Below are positions 27,077 through 41,900 of a DNA stretch of 64,000 nt, piece after piece. The notes below the pieces were generated by a model. The model was not told the DNA's origin. It saw only the letters and a program-made list of their open reading frames with translations, and searched no databases. The position numbers and the translations under genes are program-made. The DNA comes from Hoplostethus atlanticus (lineage: Eukaryota > Chordata > Actinopteri > Trachichthyiformes > Trachichthyidae). The stretch spans positions 1,420,501 through 1,484,500 of the forward strand of contig JAXDDX010000013.1 of NCBI GenBank assembly GCA_034670405.1. The letters are read 5' to 3'. How positions within the stretch are numbered: the first letter of the stretch is position 1; every line of letters begins with the position of its first letter.

Positions 27077-29605
27077 ACAACATCAGCCTCTCTCTAGTCC
27101 TGCCTCTCTCTCTCTCTCTCCCTCGCCTTTCCTCTGTACACAAACAAATCAATCTTCCCTCGACCTGTTGGAGCTCAGCTCGGCCAGTGTGAGGCGTGTT
27201 GAGTGTGATGAATGGGTGGATGCTGGGAGATGGGGGAGGGGGGCAGGAGGGGTAGAAAGTGGGAGGGGCAAACTGAACAGCTCATTACTAGTAGCTACAG
27301 GGGGGATTGTTGTCTGTAAGAACAAAGCCCAGTGTTTTCTCTCTCTCCCCTCTCCCCTCTCCCTCTCCCTCTCTCCGAGGCGATGGCAGTCTTGTCCTCT
27401 AACACTGTAGCCGTGCCCTTCCTCTCCATCCATGCCGCCTCCACGCTGACACACACCGTCACATAAAGGCACACTGACTGACTGAACCGATCAACCGATA
27501 CGGGTCTTGTGAGGACCGATACAACATTGATATTTTTCATAATAATAAACCTTTAGCTATAGAGCGCGTAGATAAAAACTGTTTTGCAAGATAAATAAAA
27601 ATGTCCATTTGTTTATTTGTACATTATTTTTTCCATTCATTTATCACCACTACGTAGCCAGAAAACTGTGGTTCTTTGGCTCCGCCCACTGAGGTCAACA
27701 GATGAGATTATTTCTGCCTCTTGAACAGCTCTCTTGAACTATACTACAATATCGGTCCAATATATCAGGCTAACTGAATGCATACACAGTGTGTCATGTC
27801 TGCGTCTCCTCCTGCCTCTCAACAGGGTCATGTATATATCGGAGGGGTGCCTTCTGTGCATCATACATATGCACAGCGGTATTTGCGGTTGTCCTGGTGA
27901 TGTGTCGTTGCTGGGGTAACTTAGTCAGCAGCTGAACCAGATAGTCGACCTGAGGTCATTCAGAAAGACAGTGAAGTGTAGGAGGATGAGAGGGAGAGAA
28001 AAAAAAGAAAAAGAGCGAATAGATGCCGACCAGCTGGGTTTGATGTTTCAATTTCAATCGCTTCAGGAAATATCAAGAACCCATCCACTTCATACGATGC
28101 TGCTGTGAAACCGAAACAAGGAAAAATTGAAAAAAATACTCTTGCAGTATATTGTAGAAATACACGGGGCAATACAAAATTCGGGTGTGAAGCTCTAAGA
28201 GGAATCTGTATTTTTCATTTGTCTCAGAGTTTTGGTCAAAGCACGAGAGTCCAAATCCTGCAGGATCAGGAACCGAGGGGTTGGTGAATCAAGCGCTCTC
28301 TGATTGGGCTCAATGTTAAAACCGAGGAAAAGAAAGGAGGAAAAGTAAACACAAGAGGGAGGAGGAACGATAATAGAGAAAGGAGAGAATTTAAATGCTT
28401 GACAGACATGGAGACACACACACACACACACGCACACACACACACACTTCCAATTACAAGTCGGACTCTAAAGGGGACAATTTCATTCCATCAGCTAAAA
28501 ACACCGCCTCCCTTATCACTTTTCAAACAACTCTGCTCATATGCTCAGAGGTATGTTAATGCATACAAATCTGCTACTTAACTTGCTAATGAAAGGCCCT
28601 CGCTTTTGTCTCAGCAGACGAGCGGAGCGGCGGCGCAAATGCCAGACCGACTCCCGGCGGTGGAGAGCCGACGACAGCGGCCTCCGGTAAACATCTAAGG
28701 TAACGCAAACGAAAAAGAAGCGGCAACCTGTAATTACACGAGCGACATCTGCGCTACCGTCTCCGCAGGCGTTTGTAATGAGGCGGGTTGAGCGACGGGT
28801 AGCTTTTTCCGGTGCTCGCCGTTGAGTGACGTGAGGTTGGAAAGCCACGAAGCACAGGAGCAATTTTACTCAGAGGAAATCCATTCTGAGGTGTATCGTC
28901 ATAGGGAAAGCAGAGGGACTGTCATAAGGCAAGGGAACTAGGTTGGGGTCTTTTGTATGATTCAATTTTCTAAATGTAACTTTACCTTCTTCCTGAGGGT
29001 AAGAGATACTATGCTGCAATATTTACTAGAAGGGTACTGCAGGTCGAAAAAGATGCATCTGGAAGTGCAAAATCACCTACTCAAGCAGTATTTCAGCTCC
29101 ATAGGCTTGGAGGGGAGCTATAAAGCAGTTAGCAACACACAGACTTTTACTGTGCCATAATGCAGGGCGTGCATTCAGACAGGAGCCCAAATGAGCTTTT
29201 CTTTTCGACCAACTGGTAAATTTGAGTTCAACTCTTGGCTGTCTGTATACCAACACATTCTTGTGAAAGCTCGTCCAGATACAGGTGGTGGCATAAAGGG
29301 ATTTAAGGTCTCAGGTTAGGATTCCTCTTTAACCCAGTGATCCAGTGAGTCGCTGTCTGTCTGCTCGCTTGGTAAAAGCCTTTGTTTTTCCTCCGGTGAG
29401 AGGAGGCTGCATCACCACCCTCCCATAGTGTGGCATTGACCTTCTGAAGCTCTAACGTTTCTCCAAGGCGGAGGATGAAAACACCCCTCTGCTAACGCCA
29501 GCGGGAGAAACGGTCAATTCTAAACCTTATTTGACAAGTCAGATGTTTTGAGGATAACGGCGTCTGTTGACAAAGGCGGCCTGTTGCCGGACAGAAGTCA
29601 ACGAT

Positions 29606-29658
<53 letters not shown>

Positions 29659-32600
29659 GAGAGAGACAGACGGAGATTACAGTAGTGTGGTGGATCTCTC
29701 CGACTATCTGCCACCTTTCATTGGCGAGGCAGCCAAACCCTGCCAACTGGAAACACATTGGTTGCCAGGCAACGCCGGTGACATCAGCAACCTTCATCAC
29801 CCCCCCACACTTTCCTTCTCTCCCCGCCCCACCCGCTGCCGATGGCGCTTGGGTCTTAAAATAGCGCACACAGATTATTATCAGGCTTCAACATGGCAGA
29901 CATTTTCTCATATGTACACAAAGGGGAAGCAGAGTTGCAGATGGATTTGAGTAGCTCAAGGGTGACAGATTTTACGTGCGTGTGTGTGTGTGTACTGGGT
30001 GGTGGTGTGTGTGTGTGTGTGTGTGTGAGGGTTAATAATGTGTGTGTGTGAAGGAAGCACATAAATGCGAGTGACTGATGATGAGGAGAGGAGGAGGGAT
30101 GAGAGAGAGAGAGAGAGGGAAAAAAAAGAAAAGAGCAGTGTGGTGTCATGGGTGGGTTGATGACACAGAATGAATCAGCACATCAGACGACAGCGAGGGG
30201 CTGAGGAAGTGATTGAGTCCGCTGCACACGGGAATAACGAGCACGCCGATCATGCCTGCTATACATCAGAAAACTAATCTGTACCGCCGCACCACCCGGG
30301 CAGCCGCCTCGGAAAAACTAATCACAAACTAAATTGGCCAAAATTAATCAACATTTTTCGCCCCATAAGCTTGTTTGCGTAACTGAACGTTTCCAGCGGA
30401 GAATGTTTAACTCGGTGTAGTACGTGATCGCTGACAACAAAACCCAGAGGTCGACAAATGTAGTATTTGCGGGCGTAATGATACAAGTGTCTGTCACTGG
30501 TCTAAACCTGTTGGCAGCGATCTGTCGAAGGATAAGAGACGCTCAGACCCGTGACGTCCTCTCTGCTGTATGCCTTAGTCATGCAGTCTCTCTCTGGCGG
30601 CACCATCACAGCAAACTGTTCTGTGTCGGTTGACTTCCTCCTCTTTCTCCCCCCAACCTTGTGTGGAGCTAAAAAAGAGGAGGAGAAGGAGTCGGCGCCC
30701 CCCGGGCTCTCGGTGGTGATGTGGCTGTTTACCGATGAGCAGTGAGGTAGGGGGAAGCCTCCGAGGGACGGGGAGGAAACCGATGCGTACCGAACCCCCG
30801 AGCCACTTTCATTTTCTCAGGAGGTGGAGGGGGGGGGGGGGTGGCGAGGATGCTTGACGAACCGTTTCAAATATGGGAGTTGGGGGGTAATGATGTTGTC
30901 ACAGATGCTGATTTACACGATGCATCCTTTAACAGGAACTGGGAGACTGCACACCTCGTTTGATTCAGAACTCATTCTGCAGCGATGATACATAAGGTCC
31001 ATACTGAGGAGCTGGAGAAGAAACCAAACTCTCTCCTGAATTATTAGAATGAAACACGGAAACGGTTAATGCCTTTTCTTTTCCCGTGACAGACATTCGG
31101 TCTGCCTACGACTACCTCAGGTCACCGTTCTCCCTCTACAGCCTTCTGGCCGGTCATTGCTCACGGCGCCATCGATTACGCCTTTCCACCGCTGAATGTT
31201 ACGTTCCAGAGGAGAGAGAGAGAGAGAGAGAGAGAGTATAGACACGCCGTTACAAAGATTCATGAGCAATTGCAGGAGTAATTGATGTTGCTGAATTTGT
31301 GTCTATTTTGCAGGTGGACCGTTTTGGCTGCGGTGCAGTTTCTAAAGAAGAAAAAAGGATACCGGTAGACTGAAGGGCAGAGCCTTTCATTATTTATAGA
31401 TGCAAAAAGAAAGTGCAAGACAGACACTTTAAAAGACTGTCAGAGGTTTGAAAAATGACTTGATTCCAAGTCGAAAAGCATTGATTCAGAAGATGCAAAC
31501 AAACGTTGCGAATTCAGGCGTCCCAGGCATAATGAATAAAGCTCTGCCTCTCCAGGAGCTTGTGTGTCCTTTTTCTTGGATGCCTGTTTTTCGGTAAATG
31601 AGCTGTGAATGCTTAACTCCCTTTCCATTAACAGAGTCGCTTTGCCTTCTGTTGTAAGGGAAGATGGAGGAGAGTTGTCAAGGGACTGACGCCGATCAAG
31701 TTGGCTGATCGATCGTCCTTGCCTCCAGAGAGACGTTGAAACGGCGCGCGGCGACACTCACAGCGAGGCGACTCGTGAACTCAACACAGGCAGGCGGGAA
31801 CTGTACACACACGCTGCCACTTCCTGGCACAGTCGGCACGCTTTTAACCTGTTGCTGGCGCATCATATCCGAGACAAATGCTGATTGGATCGTCTCTACG
31901 GTCTGAGCTACTGAATTGCGACGTGTGAAGCATTTGGCCACACTGCTGACTTTTTCAGACGACATCCCATCGGGAGGTTGGAGAAGAGGGTGACTGGAAG
32001 GTCGGGGAAATTGAATGAGTGACGCTCCCTACTCCCTCAACAACTACCATCAAGATGCCCCTGAGCAAGGTACTGGACTCCCCAACTGCCCCAGTGGAGC
32101 TGCTCAGTGGCCAACAGTAGAAAGAAAGTGCACCGGGCAGCTCTCAATTATGAATGTGTGGAACTGCGTGAATGTGAAGCGAGGCGTTGCTGGAAAAGAG
32201 AAAGCGAACTCAGTCGGCCTTGTCAGAAAAAAAAAAAAAAAACAACTTTGTTCCATCAATAACGTCGGGGGAAAAAAACAAGGAATTTAATATGTTTAAC
32301 TTGGCCGAGTCCATTTATTCTGTCTCTGTAACACACACACACTCGCATCACTGCAGGTGTGTAGAGAGCGATCCACTCTCCTGTGAAGAGGTGGAGAACA
32401 CATTTAGATCTCAGCGCTGCCTGCCAGCTGCCACTTATTGGGTTTAGCAGGGGGTGAAGAATCCAAAGGGATTTACACTTCTAGATAGAAATCAAGAGGG
32501 TGCCAGAGGTTGTTTTTTTCCTCCAAACTCAATAAAATCACCTGGTTGTGATGGGGGGTGGGGGGGGGTGGGGGTGAAGCTCAAACACCCCTACGCTCAA

Positions 32601-32911
32601 GTTGAATGAGATGTTACCTCAAGACCTAAGAAGAGGAAGACAGAAGGAGGCGGAATCAGCAGCTCTGTTCAGCACATCCAGTCCGGTAAAACTTTGATGA
32701 AGTTCAGTCATGTTCACTGCAAGACCAGACAGGCTCTGAGACAGAGGCATGGGTGGAGAGTGGAGCCAGTGGCGTTTTGCCTTTGTTCTCCGCTATGGTT
32801 TGTATTAGACGCGTCAGAGCAAACAACAACTTTGTCTTTAACTCACACAGCACCAGCAGGCTTGCAGAAGTCATTATCCTGTGCCTATCCTAGCCCTATG
32901 TAACCAGAGCT

Positions 32912-32959
<48 letters not shown>

Positions 32960-35900
32960 ACAGCTGAGCAGAAAAACAGAGCACAGAGAGAGAAGTCAAT
33001 TCCACTGCAGCCAGTCAGTTGTGAGAATTGATTGATTCCTATGTGCCCGCTGCTTGCTGCTGTCCATTATGCACCTGGCTACCAATTCATTTCCTTTTCT
33101 GACTGAAGCTGAAATGGGCTTCCAGCTGATGCCGGGTGTCGCCGGCCCAAAACACACAAATCAGAGTTTGCTAGTAGCAGTGACAAGAAGCATGAACTCT
33201 GCAAGACGCCTCAAGAGTCAGCAGATTTAAACTGACTTAAAGAATGATGAATCACATTTTAGTAATATTGTAACACCGAGTTCTTCACATTCCCACCAAG
33301 GGTGGTCAGAGCGAAAGACCAACCACACCAAGCGGGCTAATCTGAGTGGCCTGGATCGTCTGCCGCCTTTACATCCTCAAGGTTGATGACTTTTCAACAG
33401 CGTTATTGATTCCATATTTAAAACAGAGATGTCTGCTCGTCCTGCATCGATCCTCCATCGGCACTGGCAGGATATTGCAAAACGATGAGACATCCAATTG
33501 CGCTGTTTCGCCATCGCTGGTGCGTTCATCATAGTTCACCAGTACTTGGGGAGGACAGTAATCGAGCTGAGAGGGGGAGAGAGCGGCATTAGCATTATGG
33601 CTCGCTGCCTGGACACAAGCCTCCCATCCAAGTGGGCTTACCCATTTAAGAATCATCTGAAACCGAGGCCTGAGAAACAATGCAGCGAAAGTCATGGACC
33701 CGAGACTCCAATTACACATCTCATCATCCAATACCACAACAGCCGAGGCAGATAATTGCGAGGTGAAGAAAGAGAGGTTGCGCCTTTTCTTGCAACCAGC
33801 AAACTCCCCCTCACGTTGTCTCATCTCATGTACAACCTCTGGACTGGGAGCTGAGGGGCATGAACTGACAAGCTTTTACTGTAAATGATCAGCCTGACTA
33901 AGCATGACAATAATCTAGAGTGCAACGGAGAGAGTGATTATGTTCATCGGGTTTTTAAAGAGTAGACAGATCATAATACCGGTCTGTCTGGACAAATAGC
34001 CACAATTGATCACAGGCTGATTTTGATGAAGTGAAAAGCATCAGGACATATAGTCCTGGAGGAAGACTCTCCCAAAGTAAGGACCAAAAAAGTCAAGGCT
34101 CTAATCTCTCTCACCACCAAGTAAGATGCTTCAATGGGGAAGCAGCAATATCTCTCTCCACTCTGGAACTGATGGACATTTACTCTTGATTGTTTTTTCC
34201 CCTCCATGCCTTCGCTAAACAAACAACTTCATTGTCACATCTTGGCCAGTCGCTCTGCGCGCCATTTGAGTGCAGAAAGCAATAAAGCGCTAGTGAGGGT
34301 ATACAAAAGACGATGCCAATCAGACCCGTTGTTTGAACGCTGCCCTGGAATGTGATTGACTGGAGAAAAACATCGCCACTGTCAAGTGAAAACCTCAGAT
34401 CGCCAAAATGTCAAGTCTTCAGGAAAGAAAATTGCCTTGTTTTTGAGTTTATCTAATGGGTTTTGAAAGGGTTTAATAAGGCCAAGAGAAATACAATTTC
34501 CTCAACTGAGGTTAATACATCAAAAATCACCAAGAGTGGAGTTCTGAGGTTTTCGTATGACAGCAGCGAAATCCTCTCCGGATATTTTCCCACTTTCTTT
34601 CCCACCTGACTACGGCATCAACCATGTTTTTGTTTTTTTTCAAGCGCTGACTCAGAGCCAAAACAGAGTGAGGAGATCTGAGGAGGTCTGGCTACGCAAC
34701 ACTAATCATTAAGTGACAATTCCACTGACAATAACTTGGAACAGTAGCCAACATCATTAACGACACTGCCCAGGGTGCATTTGTGGTTGTTTCTCCAAGT
34801 AGAGAGCACAACTAGGAAACAAACTTCATTCGGGTGTGAACGCTCAAACATTCAAGTAGGAAAAGTCGGCCTCAGCTGAACTGAACTGTTGTTTTTCCCC
34901 AATAAAGCACCTCTTCAGTGACCTCAGCAGCTGTTTGTCTGCACGTCTCAATCTAATTTTGATTGAGATTCAAATAACTGGCGGAGATGATGACGCATGA
35001 CTTTGCGTGATGATCACTTCTCGGTGGAGCTTGGAGATTCAAACGGAGTGGGTCTTTAACGTAATAAGTGCTACCACTAGAAGGGGTCCAATCCCCTGGC
35101 CCACGATACAAAATATGCAGAAAGGATTAATCAGAGGAAAGTGTGATAAACTGTGCTTCACAGTGACAGCGGGCTTTCAGGGAATAATGATTTTGTGGAG
35201 TTATGCCTTTCCTCAAGGCCAAGTTAATGTCAATGGACTAATAAAATACAGCGAAGAGCACGTTTATAGTCTTCTCACAGTGATACGCTAAGACGAGGCT
35301 GAGGCTTAAAGATCAAGTTAAATTAAAACATTATATACAGCCTACGCTAAAAGGAAAAAATCACTCGAGGTCCTTCCAATACTATCTCAACATCTATGTG
35401 ATAACAATTAAATCTTTGAACTTTTACTTAAGAGTGCTCCTCAGGCTACTGCGCTGACACTATTAAAACTTAATGAGGCAACTTCACACATTGGCGGCTC
35501 CAAATGGCAGCTAGAGGCAACTTTAAAATCTGAACTTCAAGACATCACTGAACTGCACACAGCACGCTCCTGTTTACCAACCCGGCCAGGTGGTGTCTCA
35601 ATTAGCATACACTTATTCTCTCACAGTAATATAATCTGTTCTTGTAAATAGGAGACGCCTTCTTACCAGTCTGCCACCAGTGGTCCAGGACGGGAACCCC
35701 AAAGCTCCTCTTGGTCCATTCCAGCGTCTCCACGTCACAACGCTCTCCTGCCACGAACAAACTCCTCAACCTGGGAGGACGACATGCAGCTGCCGATCAG
35801 GAAGTGTGATTCATGTACTAAATTACAGTTATGCCAATACCAAAAGACAAGCTCATTCAAGCTATCGGCATTCTACCGTGAAGAGGATAATTGTTAACGT

Positions 35901-38900
35901 CCCAAAAAGGTTGTACTCAAATACTGTTCTCTAGCATCACGACACATGGGACACAAGCCGGAGCACCGCTTGTGTGAAAGCCAAGCAGCATCCTTTCAGA
36001 TAGCGAAGGATCATAAAAACACAGTTTAGATTGAGCTTGTTTTTTATTAAAAGAGATATCACAGTCTCCTCGATGTTCAAGGAGAATGCCGCTGAGTTTT
36101 GACTTCGAATATAGAAGGCGGTTTGATCTGCGCTAGATTGATTGATTCTGTGCTGCCTCGCACAGCCGGAAAGAGAAAAGAGATGAATGTCATACGAATG
36201 TAAAGCTCCATAGAGACTGGGATCACTTGGGATCAGATCAAATTCTCTGGTTTAAACAGATAGGACCACTTTAATAAGCCTCACTGGTTATAATAGTCCA
36301 GAAATATTACATTTAAGACTTGGAAATGTTCATCTGTTTGAACTCGTTTGAAGCTCTAAAGAGTTTTCTGTGGACTTTAGTTGCTCCTGATCTGCTTCTT
36401 CACACCTAACACACACATGCACTTAGTACACCTACATCCAAGCAGTTGTGTGTTGCCTTTGCATGTTAAGAGTTGTGAAGACAAAATGACTTATGTGTAC
36501 TTTTGCTTTCATTTGAGAGTTATGACTCCCCAGCTGTTGTTAACGGCCACTATTTGAGACCTGGTCTTTATTGGAAGTTCTACGTACGGTATCTCCAAAA
36601 GCATAACAAAGGCTTGGCTCAACACAACTGTGGTGTGTGTGTTTGTGTGGCTGTCATACCCTTTCTCTATCGTATCGTCTCAATACATCTCTTCGATGTT
36701 CATTCTGTCTGTCTTCTCTTTCCTTCCCTTCTGACTCTTTCTTGGCTGCTGTTCAGAACCCTTGTTTGTTTTGCGTTTGTAGTCTTATGGCATAAGGATT
36801 TCTGTTCTGTAATGATGCAAAATATTGGAGCACAGATAAGCATTTCACTTAACTGCGGTTTAATAGAATGTAAATGGAATGAGATTGGGATAAGCTGTGA
36901 CATCAGGTCAACTTGCCCCGTGGCTGGTGGCACATTTTACTCCCCCAACAACCACTTTGTGTATTAAATATGGCTGCTATTTAAAATTGGTTAATATACT
37001 GAAATTGACTGTATTCACTGAAGATGAACAATTACATTATGTACAAATAATGTAATTATACAGCGACCAGCACAATACTGTGTGTAAGTAAGTAAACTCA
37101 ACACATAACACTATTTGAAATGTGCTGGAAGTAACGAGACATGATTGAAAATACATGCTGAGTTGGTTTAGTGAACAGCGTGTCTGGTAATAAGCATCCT
37201 AGTGAGCTAGTGATGTGTGTGCAAGCAGAGCACTTGGCAAGTCAGTTTGGCTCTTTGCATTAAGAGTTTTGCGCACTGAAACTCTGCTGTGAAAACTGGG
37301 CCAAAGCAATTGTAAAAAAACTGTAACACACACCGGAGACGGTAGTTGACATTGTCCCTTGAGATTCTTGAACATGCCTTTAAGGCTCATTCAACATTTC
37401 TCACGGAAAAACCTGGACCACAACCAGTTTGCCTTCAAGACGGCCAATTCTTCTTACACTGCTGTCACTGAGGCGCTCCACTCCACTTGCTCCTCTCTCT
37501 TCGGTCCTCATCTTCGTAGACCTATCCGCTGCCTTTGACATTGTCAACCAGATGCTCCTCTCCACGTTTGCTGACCTGAGCATCTCTGAGAGCACCACCG
37601 TGGTTTGCCTCTTAGCTGCAACACTTATCGGGTATCATAGAGAGGCACTCTCGCATCATCAGCGGGGTCCAGAGAGCTCTTACCTTTCTTACGTCACCTT
37701 TTAATGTATAGAGAATACGTTAGCTCCCTTGGCCCGGTCACCGCATACACACTCCATTCTACTTTTCCGTCCTCTGATACTCCACTTGCCTCACAGACAT
37801 TTCAAGTAGGATGTCTGCCCTCCACCTGAACTCAACAAGACCGTGCTGCTCTTTTTCCCCCGGACAACCTCTATAAGACCTCTGTCACTACTGACAAGTC
37901 CACGGTGACTCCTGCCCAAACTGCCAAGACTGTCAGTGCTGCAGCCACAACCCAATCCTGCAGGTCTGCAGTCTAGTGGTTCTCAATCCAGTCATCAAGG
38001 ACCCCCTTAGGGGCTTCACGTTTTCATGATACCTTAACTGGTTCAGGTGTGCCTGAGCAGAGCTGGAGCTAAAACCTCCAGGACAAGGGGTTCCTTGAGG
38101 ACTGGATTGAGAACCACTGCTCTACAACATCAATCAAATCAAACCTCTTCCTCACCGGGGACTCCTCGCCTCTCGGCACTTCTCTCTTACATTCTGACCT
38201 TGGTTTGCTTGTAACTCATAAGTAGCTGTGGATAAAGAGTAAGATAATAAAATGTAGACGTAGTAAATGTCTGCCAAGACCAAAACGCCGCCTCTGGATT
38301 AACCATGCATCTCAATTCAAGCTGTCAGATGCATTGTGCCCTACAGGAACCGAGTGGAATATTGTGCAGAATGAATAGATGACTATGATTGACTCAATGC
38401 CGTGGTCACGACCCGGTGTGCTGGCTGAAAAACATTACACTCCCACCACCATGCCTCTAGTCATTCAAGGTCATTTCAGGTTCTTTGCGGCTAAGATTTT
38501 CAAGGAGTTCAGTGGGAAGTTGAGAAATAGTAGTGGGAGGACAATGGTTTTGGCTGATGCCCATGTCATGGACTCACACTGTATCACATGCTGAAATGAA
38601 GTGTCCATCCTTCCTATTCCAAATCAACTCCTAAAGACGACATCAAGAGTTGAGAGATGTTGATGTGTTCAACAATCCACATCTGCAGCTGACAGTCTAA
38701 TTGTCATAATCGATATAATATTGACAAAAATGCAAGACCACGCTAATCTCTCCAGTATGACCTTGGAGTCGTCCAATAAAAGCCGAAAACGGCATAATCT
38801 TAGGGGCAATTCACTTCATGGCCTTTTGTCACATGCTGTTAGTCCAGAAATTGCTTCTACGCTTAGGGCTGATTGTGTGAGGTCACTGTGAGGCCCTTTG

Positions 38901-41900
38901 GTTTGATTTCAGTGAGAAGAGACAAGAGATGTTGATTTTAGCTGAAGCAGAAGGGAATGTAATTTAACTTGGAGAGAAACCTTCCCTTTGTGCCCCTGCT
39001 GCTGTAGCTGAATGCTGTGCAGCAACTGTTGAGTAGAACACTCTGCGTGTGTCGGGGTTTGCGATGGCCGCTGTCTATTTTGTCATATCTACAGAGGCAC
39101 AGAACCAGCCCAAACAGACATTTAATCCTCAAGACTGGCGCACGAGGCCAGAAGGTTTGCACCAGACCTGTGTGTATGCAACTGCGAGCATCCACAGAGT
39201 ACGAGCGATAGACAGGAGAACACCCCTAGGACTATTTCTCAGGAGTTGTGAGGCAAACAGAGCGGAAACAAAAGCAGCCGCCAATCAAGCTCGCTTTCAC
39301 CGTGCGCCGAAAAAAACCCCCCGCTATCGACTGGAGTCACACACTTTGTCACTCGTGTAAGTGTCTGGCCCTGAGCTTTGGGTGAGTTCTCCCCGCTTTA
39401 AAAAACACAGCCGGCAGAGTGCCTGCCCTTTTGTCGCGGTGTGTTTGCAGAGCTCACCGCCGTCCCCGCCGCAGAGAGCCGAGCAGAGCCCCATTTCTCA
39501 GCGTAGTTCTCACATCCGCGGTGACAAGTAATATCGCTCAAGCACATTCATAATGGTCCAGGGTTATTACAGACTGAGGCAGCTCAACGGAAAGTAAATG
39601 TCTCACAGTGTCAATATACTGTACACTAGATGGGATGTCTGGCTTGTATGGAATTATCATCTGAGGCCTCTCTGGCATGAAATGATGTTTAAACAATAAA
39701 GCAAACCATCTTGACACCTCAATCATCGCACTTTCAATTAAAACCGGCATTTTAGTATTAACACATCCTTCCATGTGTTACAGGGGATGATAAAATACAC
39801 TCACTAGGCTCGTTTCCATTAGCCTACATGGCCACAGACACTATACACTGATGAATTTTTCATGTGTGTCTACACCACAAAACCCCCTGAAGTCCCTATA
39901 GCCTAGTGTATTGAGTGCAATGTACAGCAGAAACACTACGAGGAGTTCACAGGACCAACAACACATGAGTTAAAGCAAGCGCAGGGCAAGACAGGGCTGT
40001 TTTGATACTTGATTTTTTTTCTTCCCAAAAGCTTTCCTCTGATGCTTCAAGCGAATTAAACATTCAACAGTGACAAGAACTGAGACGCAAATTGTCATCA
40101 ATTAGCCGTCCTAGATAAATGAAAGCTTTTCCAGTTCCATGAGAATATTAGATGATCCGAGTTGTGAAACGACACGTGTTTTTATTGCCGTAAAAACCTC
40201 TTTTGTAGCAGTAAAATAGAGTGCATTTGACAGCTTTCTTTGTGGCACTGATCAGAAGTTGGCAACCGAAAGGGGTCGACCAGATATTCAACTGTCCTGC
40301 ACTAAAATGAAACCATATTTCATCGCTGCCATTGCATTGCCGCTGTGACATGTTTTCTTCAGCGCCGCGGGGAATCACAGTTATCTTTCACCAACCTGCC
40401 TTCTCCAAGGGGAGAAGACACATTAAGAGAAAGAAAGTGTACGCCACACCAGCATGCGACTAATATGAAGGATTGTGGCAGGAAACATCGTAGAAACTAA
40501 GAGGATAAATGCCACTGGTATTTGAAGCAAAACATCCTAAAAGAAATAATCGCTCCCTCCAGTGAGCATTTAAAGGTGTCATGGATTTACCACTAAGGAA
40601 AAGCAGCGAACGACCAAAGACCATCACATTCAGCACACAATGCCAGCGTAGCTGAATGATTCACCAGGGCCACAGGTCATCTGTACTCAGAATTGCTTTA
40701 TGATTGTGTGCTTAAAGGCATTTGCAGACTACTGAACAGAATGAAAGCAGTAAATTGGACCCTTGGGGCCAAACTTTACAGTAGTTAAACCAAACAATTC
40801 AAGTGTGAACCTTAATCTCACCAAGTATTTGACTCCCTGGGCCAAACTAATGCCATGAAAAAAGTTTGAGCTACAGATGACCCTTACCTGGACAGTCAAG
40901 ACAGCAGTCAAGTAGCAGGTTTGTGGATTTTAACATGGGAGGGATGCAGTAACCTGCCGTTGTTTGCTATCCATCCTGATTAAAGCCCAAATGGGCTGTG
41001 TACAGACTGTGAGTGATGAATCTGGGAGAGGGCTGTGCATCAACAGATGGCCAGCGACTAACAAGAGGATGGACAGGCTGTGCTCAAAAAAGAAAAAACA
41101 CCCTCAGCCACATGGGCCACTTCAACACCTCACTCCTGGTGGTTCAGAGCTACGATCACAACCTGCAGTCAGCCGTTGAAGGTTAAGCTCTACAGTAACC
41201 TGTTGTCCACACTGGACCATGTTTCCGCTACACTGAACGTCTCCAAAACGCAGGATAATGATAGTTTCAGCCTACCTTTCAGTCAGCCTCCATGGTACGA
41301 GCATTGATGATACATTGATGGGCCGAAAGGATTGCTGAAAATGTTGTCTTTTTTTGCACCATGTCAAATAAAAAGCGGTTTACTATCTCAACCTCTGAAT
41401 GTACTTTGTGGCTGGTGTGTTCCCTTTTCATGTCATGGTGTTTTCATAACATCAAAAGCACATAATGTGAAAAACATGCATCTCCAAATGTCAAGAAAAA
41501 CAGCCTTGTTTCTAGCTTGAGACCAATTACTTGACGATATCCAATGGGTTGTGAAAGTATTTCATAAGCCCAAGGAGGTGGGAGAATTTTCTCAACCCAT
41601 AGAGGACCACGTAATCCTTTGGCTGAAATAAAAATGGTAATGAAAATCTCAAAAATTGGAGATACAAGGTTTCCACCCAACAGTGACTATATTCTCCCAT
41701 CTAGCTCTTATTTTGTAGTAATTGCTATCAAGCAATTTGTTCAACCTTGTCTCCCTTGTCTCCAGGCTGCCATGTTGTGTTAACGCCTACCTGCTCAGGG
41801 GGTACTTCGCCCCAACCGCAGCGTGGGGGTCCTGCTGGCGAATGGCTCGGATGGCGGTGGGGGCCGTGAACATGGAGGACGCTCCGTGTTCAGACAGGAC

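Larger units (their letters stand above)
23975..35666 (-). other. ACSS3 intron 9 (11.7 kb)
   Basis: The longest intron of the gene. It holds the LINE tail at 24046, a poly-A run near 25730-25748, a foldback element at 26136-26539, microsatellites, a repeat end near 27480-27790 and a repeat copy at 34402-34560. No further exon is recognised. Open frames up to about 150 codons lack any family resemblance. Confidence 0.75.
35771..41790 (-). other. ACSS3 intron 8 (6 kb)
   Basis: Contains a LINE-2-like fragment (37401-38275) with a nested MITE (37974-38119), and repeat copy B at 41482-41690. The 154-codon frame at 36503-36967 has no recognisable family and is not called. Confidence 0.75.

Noticed and set aside
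33369..33824. 151-codon open frame on the minus strand in ACSS3 intron 9
   Set aside because: Same strand as ACSS3 but no match to any part of the protein and no acceptor or donor at its edges in a fitting phase.
36503..36967. 154-codon open frame on the plus strand in ACSS3 intron 8
   Set aside because: Cys/Val/Leu-rich text around a TG-rich stretch, no family motif, no splice context. Chance frame.
37031..37062. Short palindrome ATTACATTATG-CATAATGTAAT-like
   Set aside because: Too short and AT-rich to claim an element or a regulatory site.
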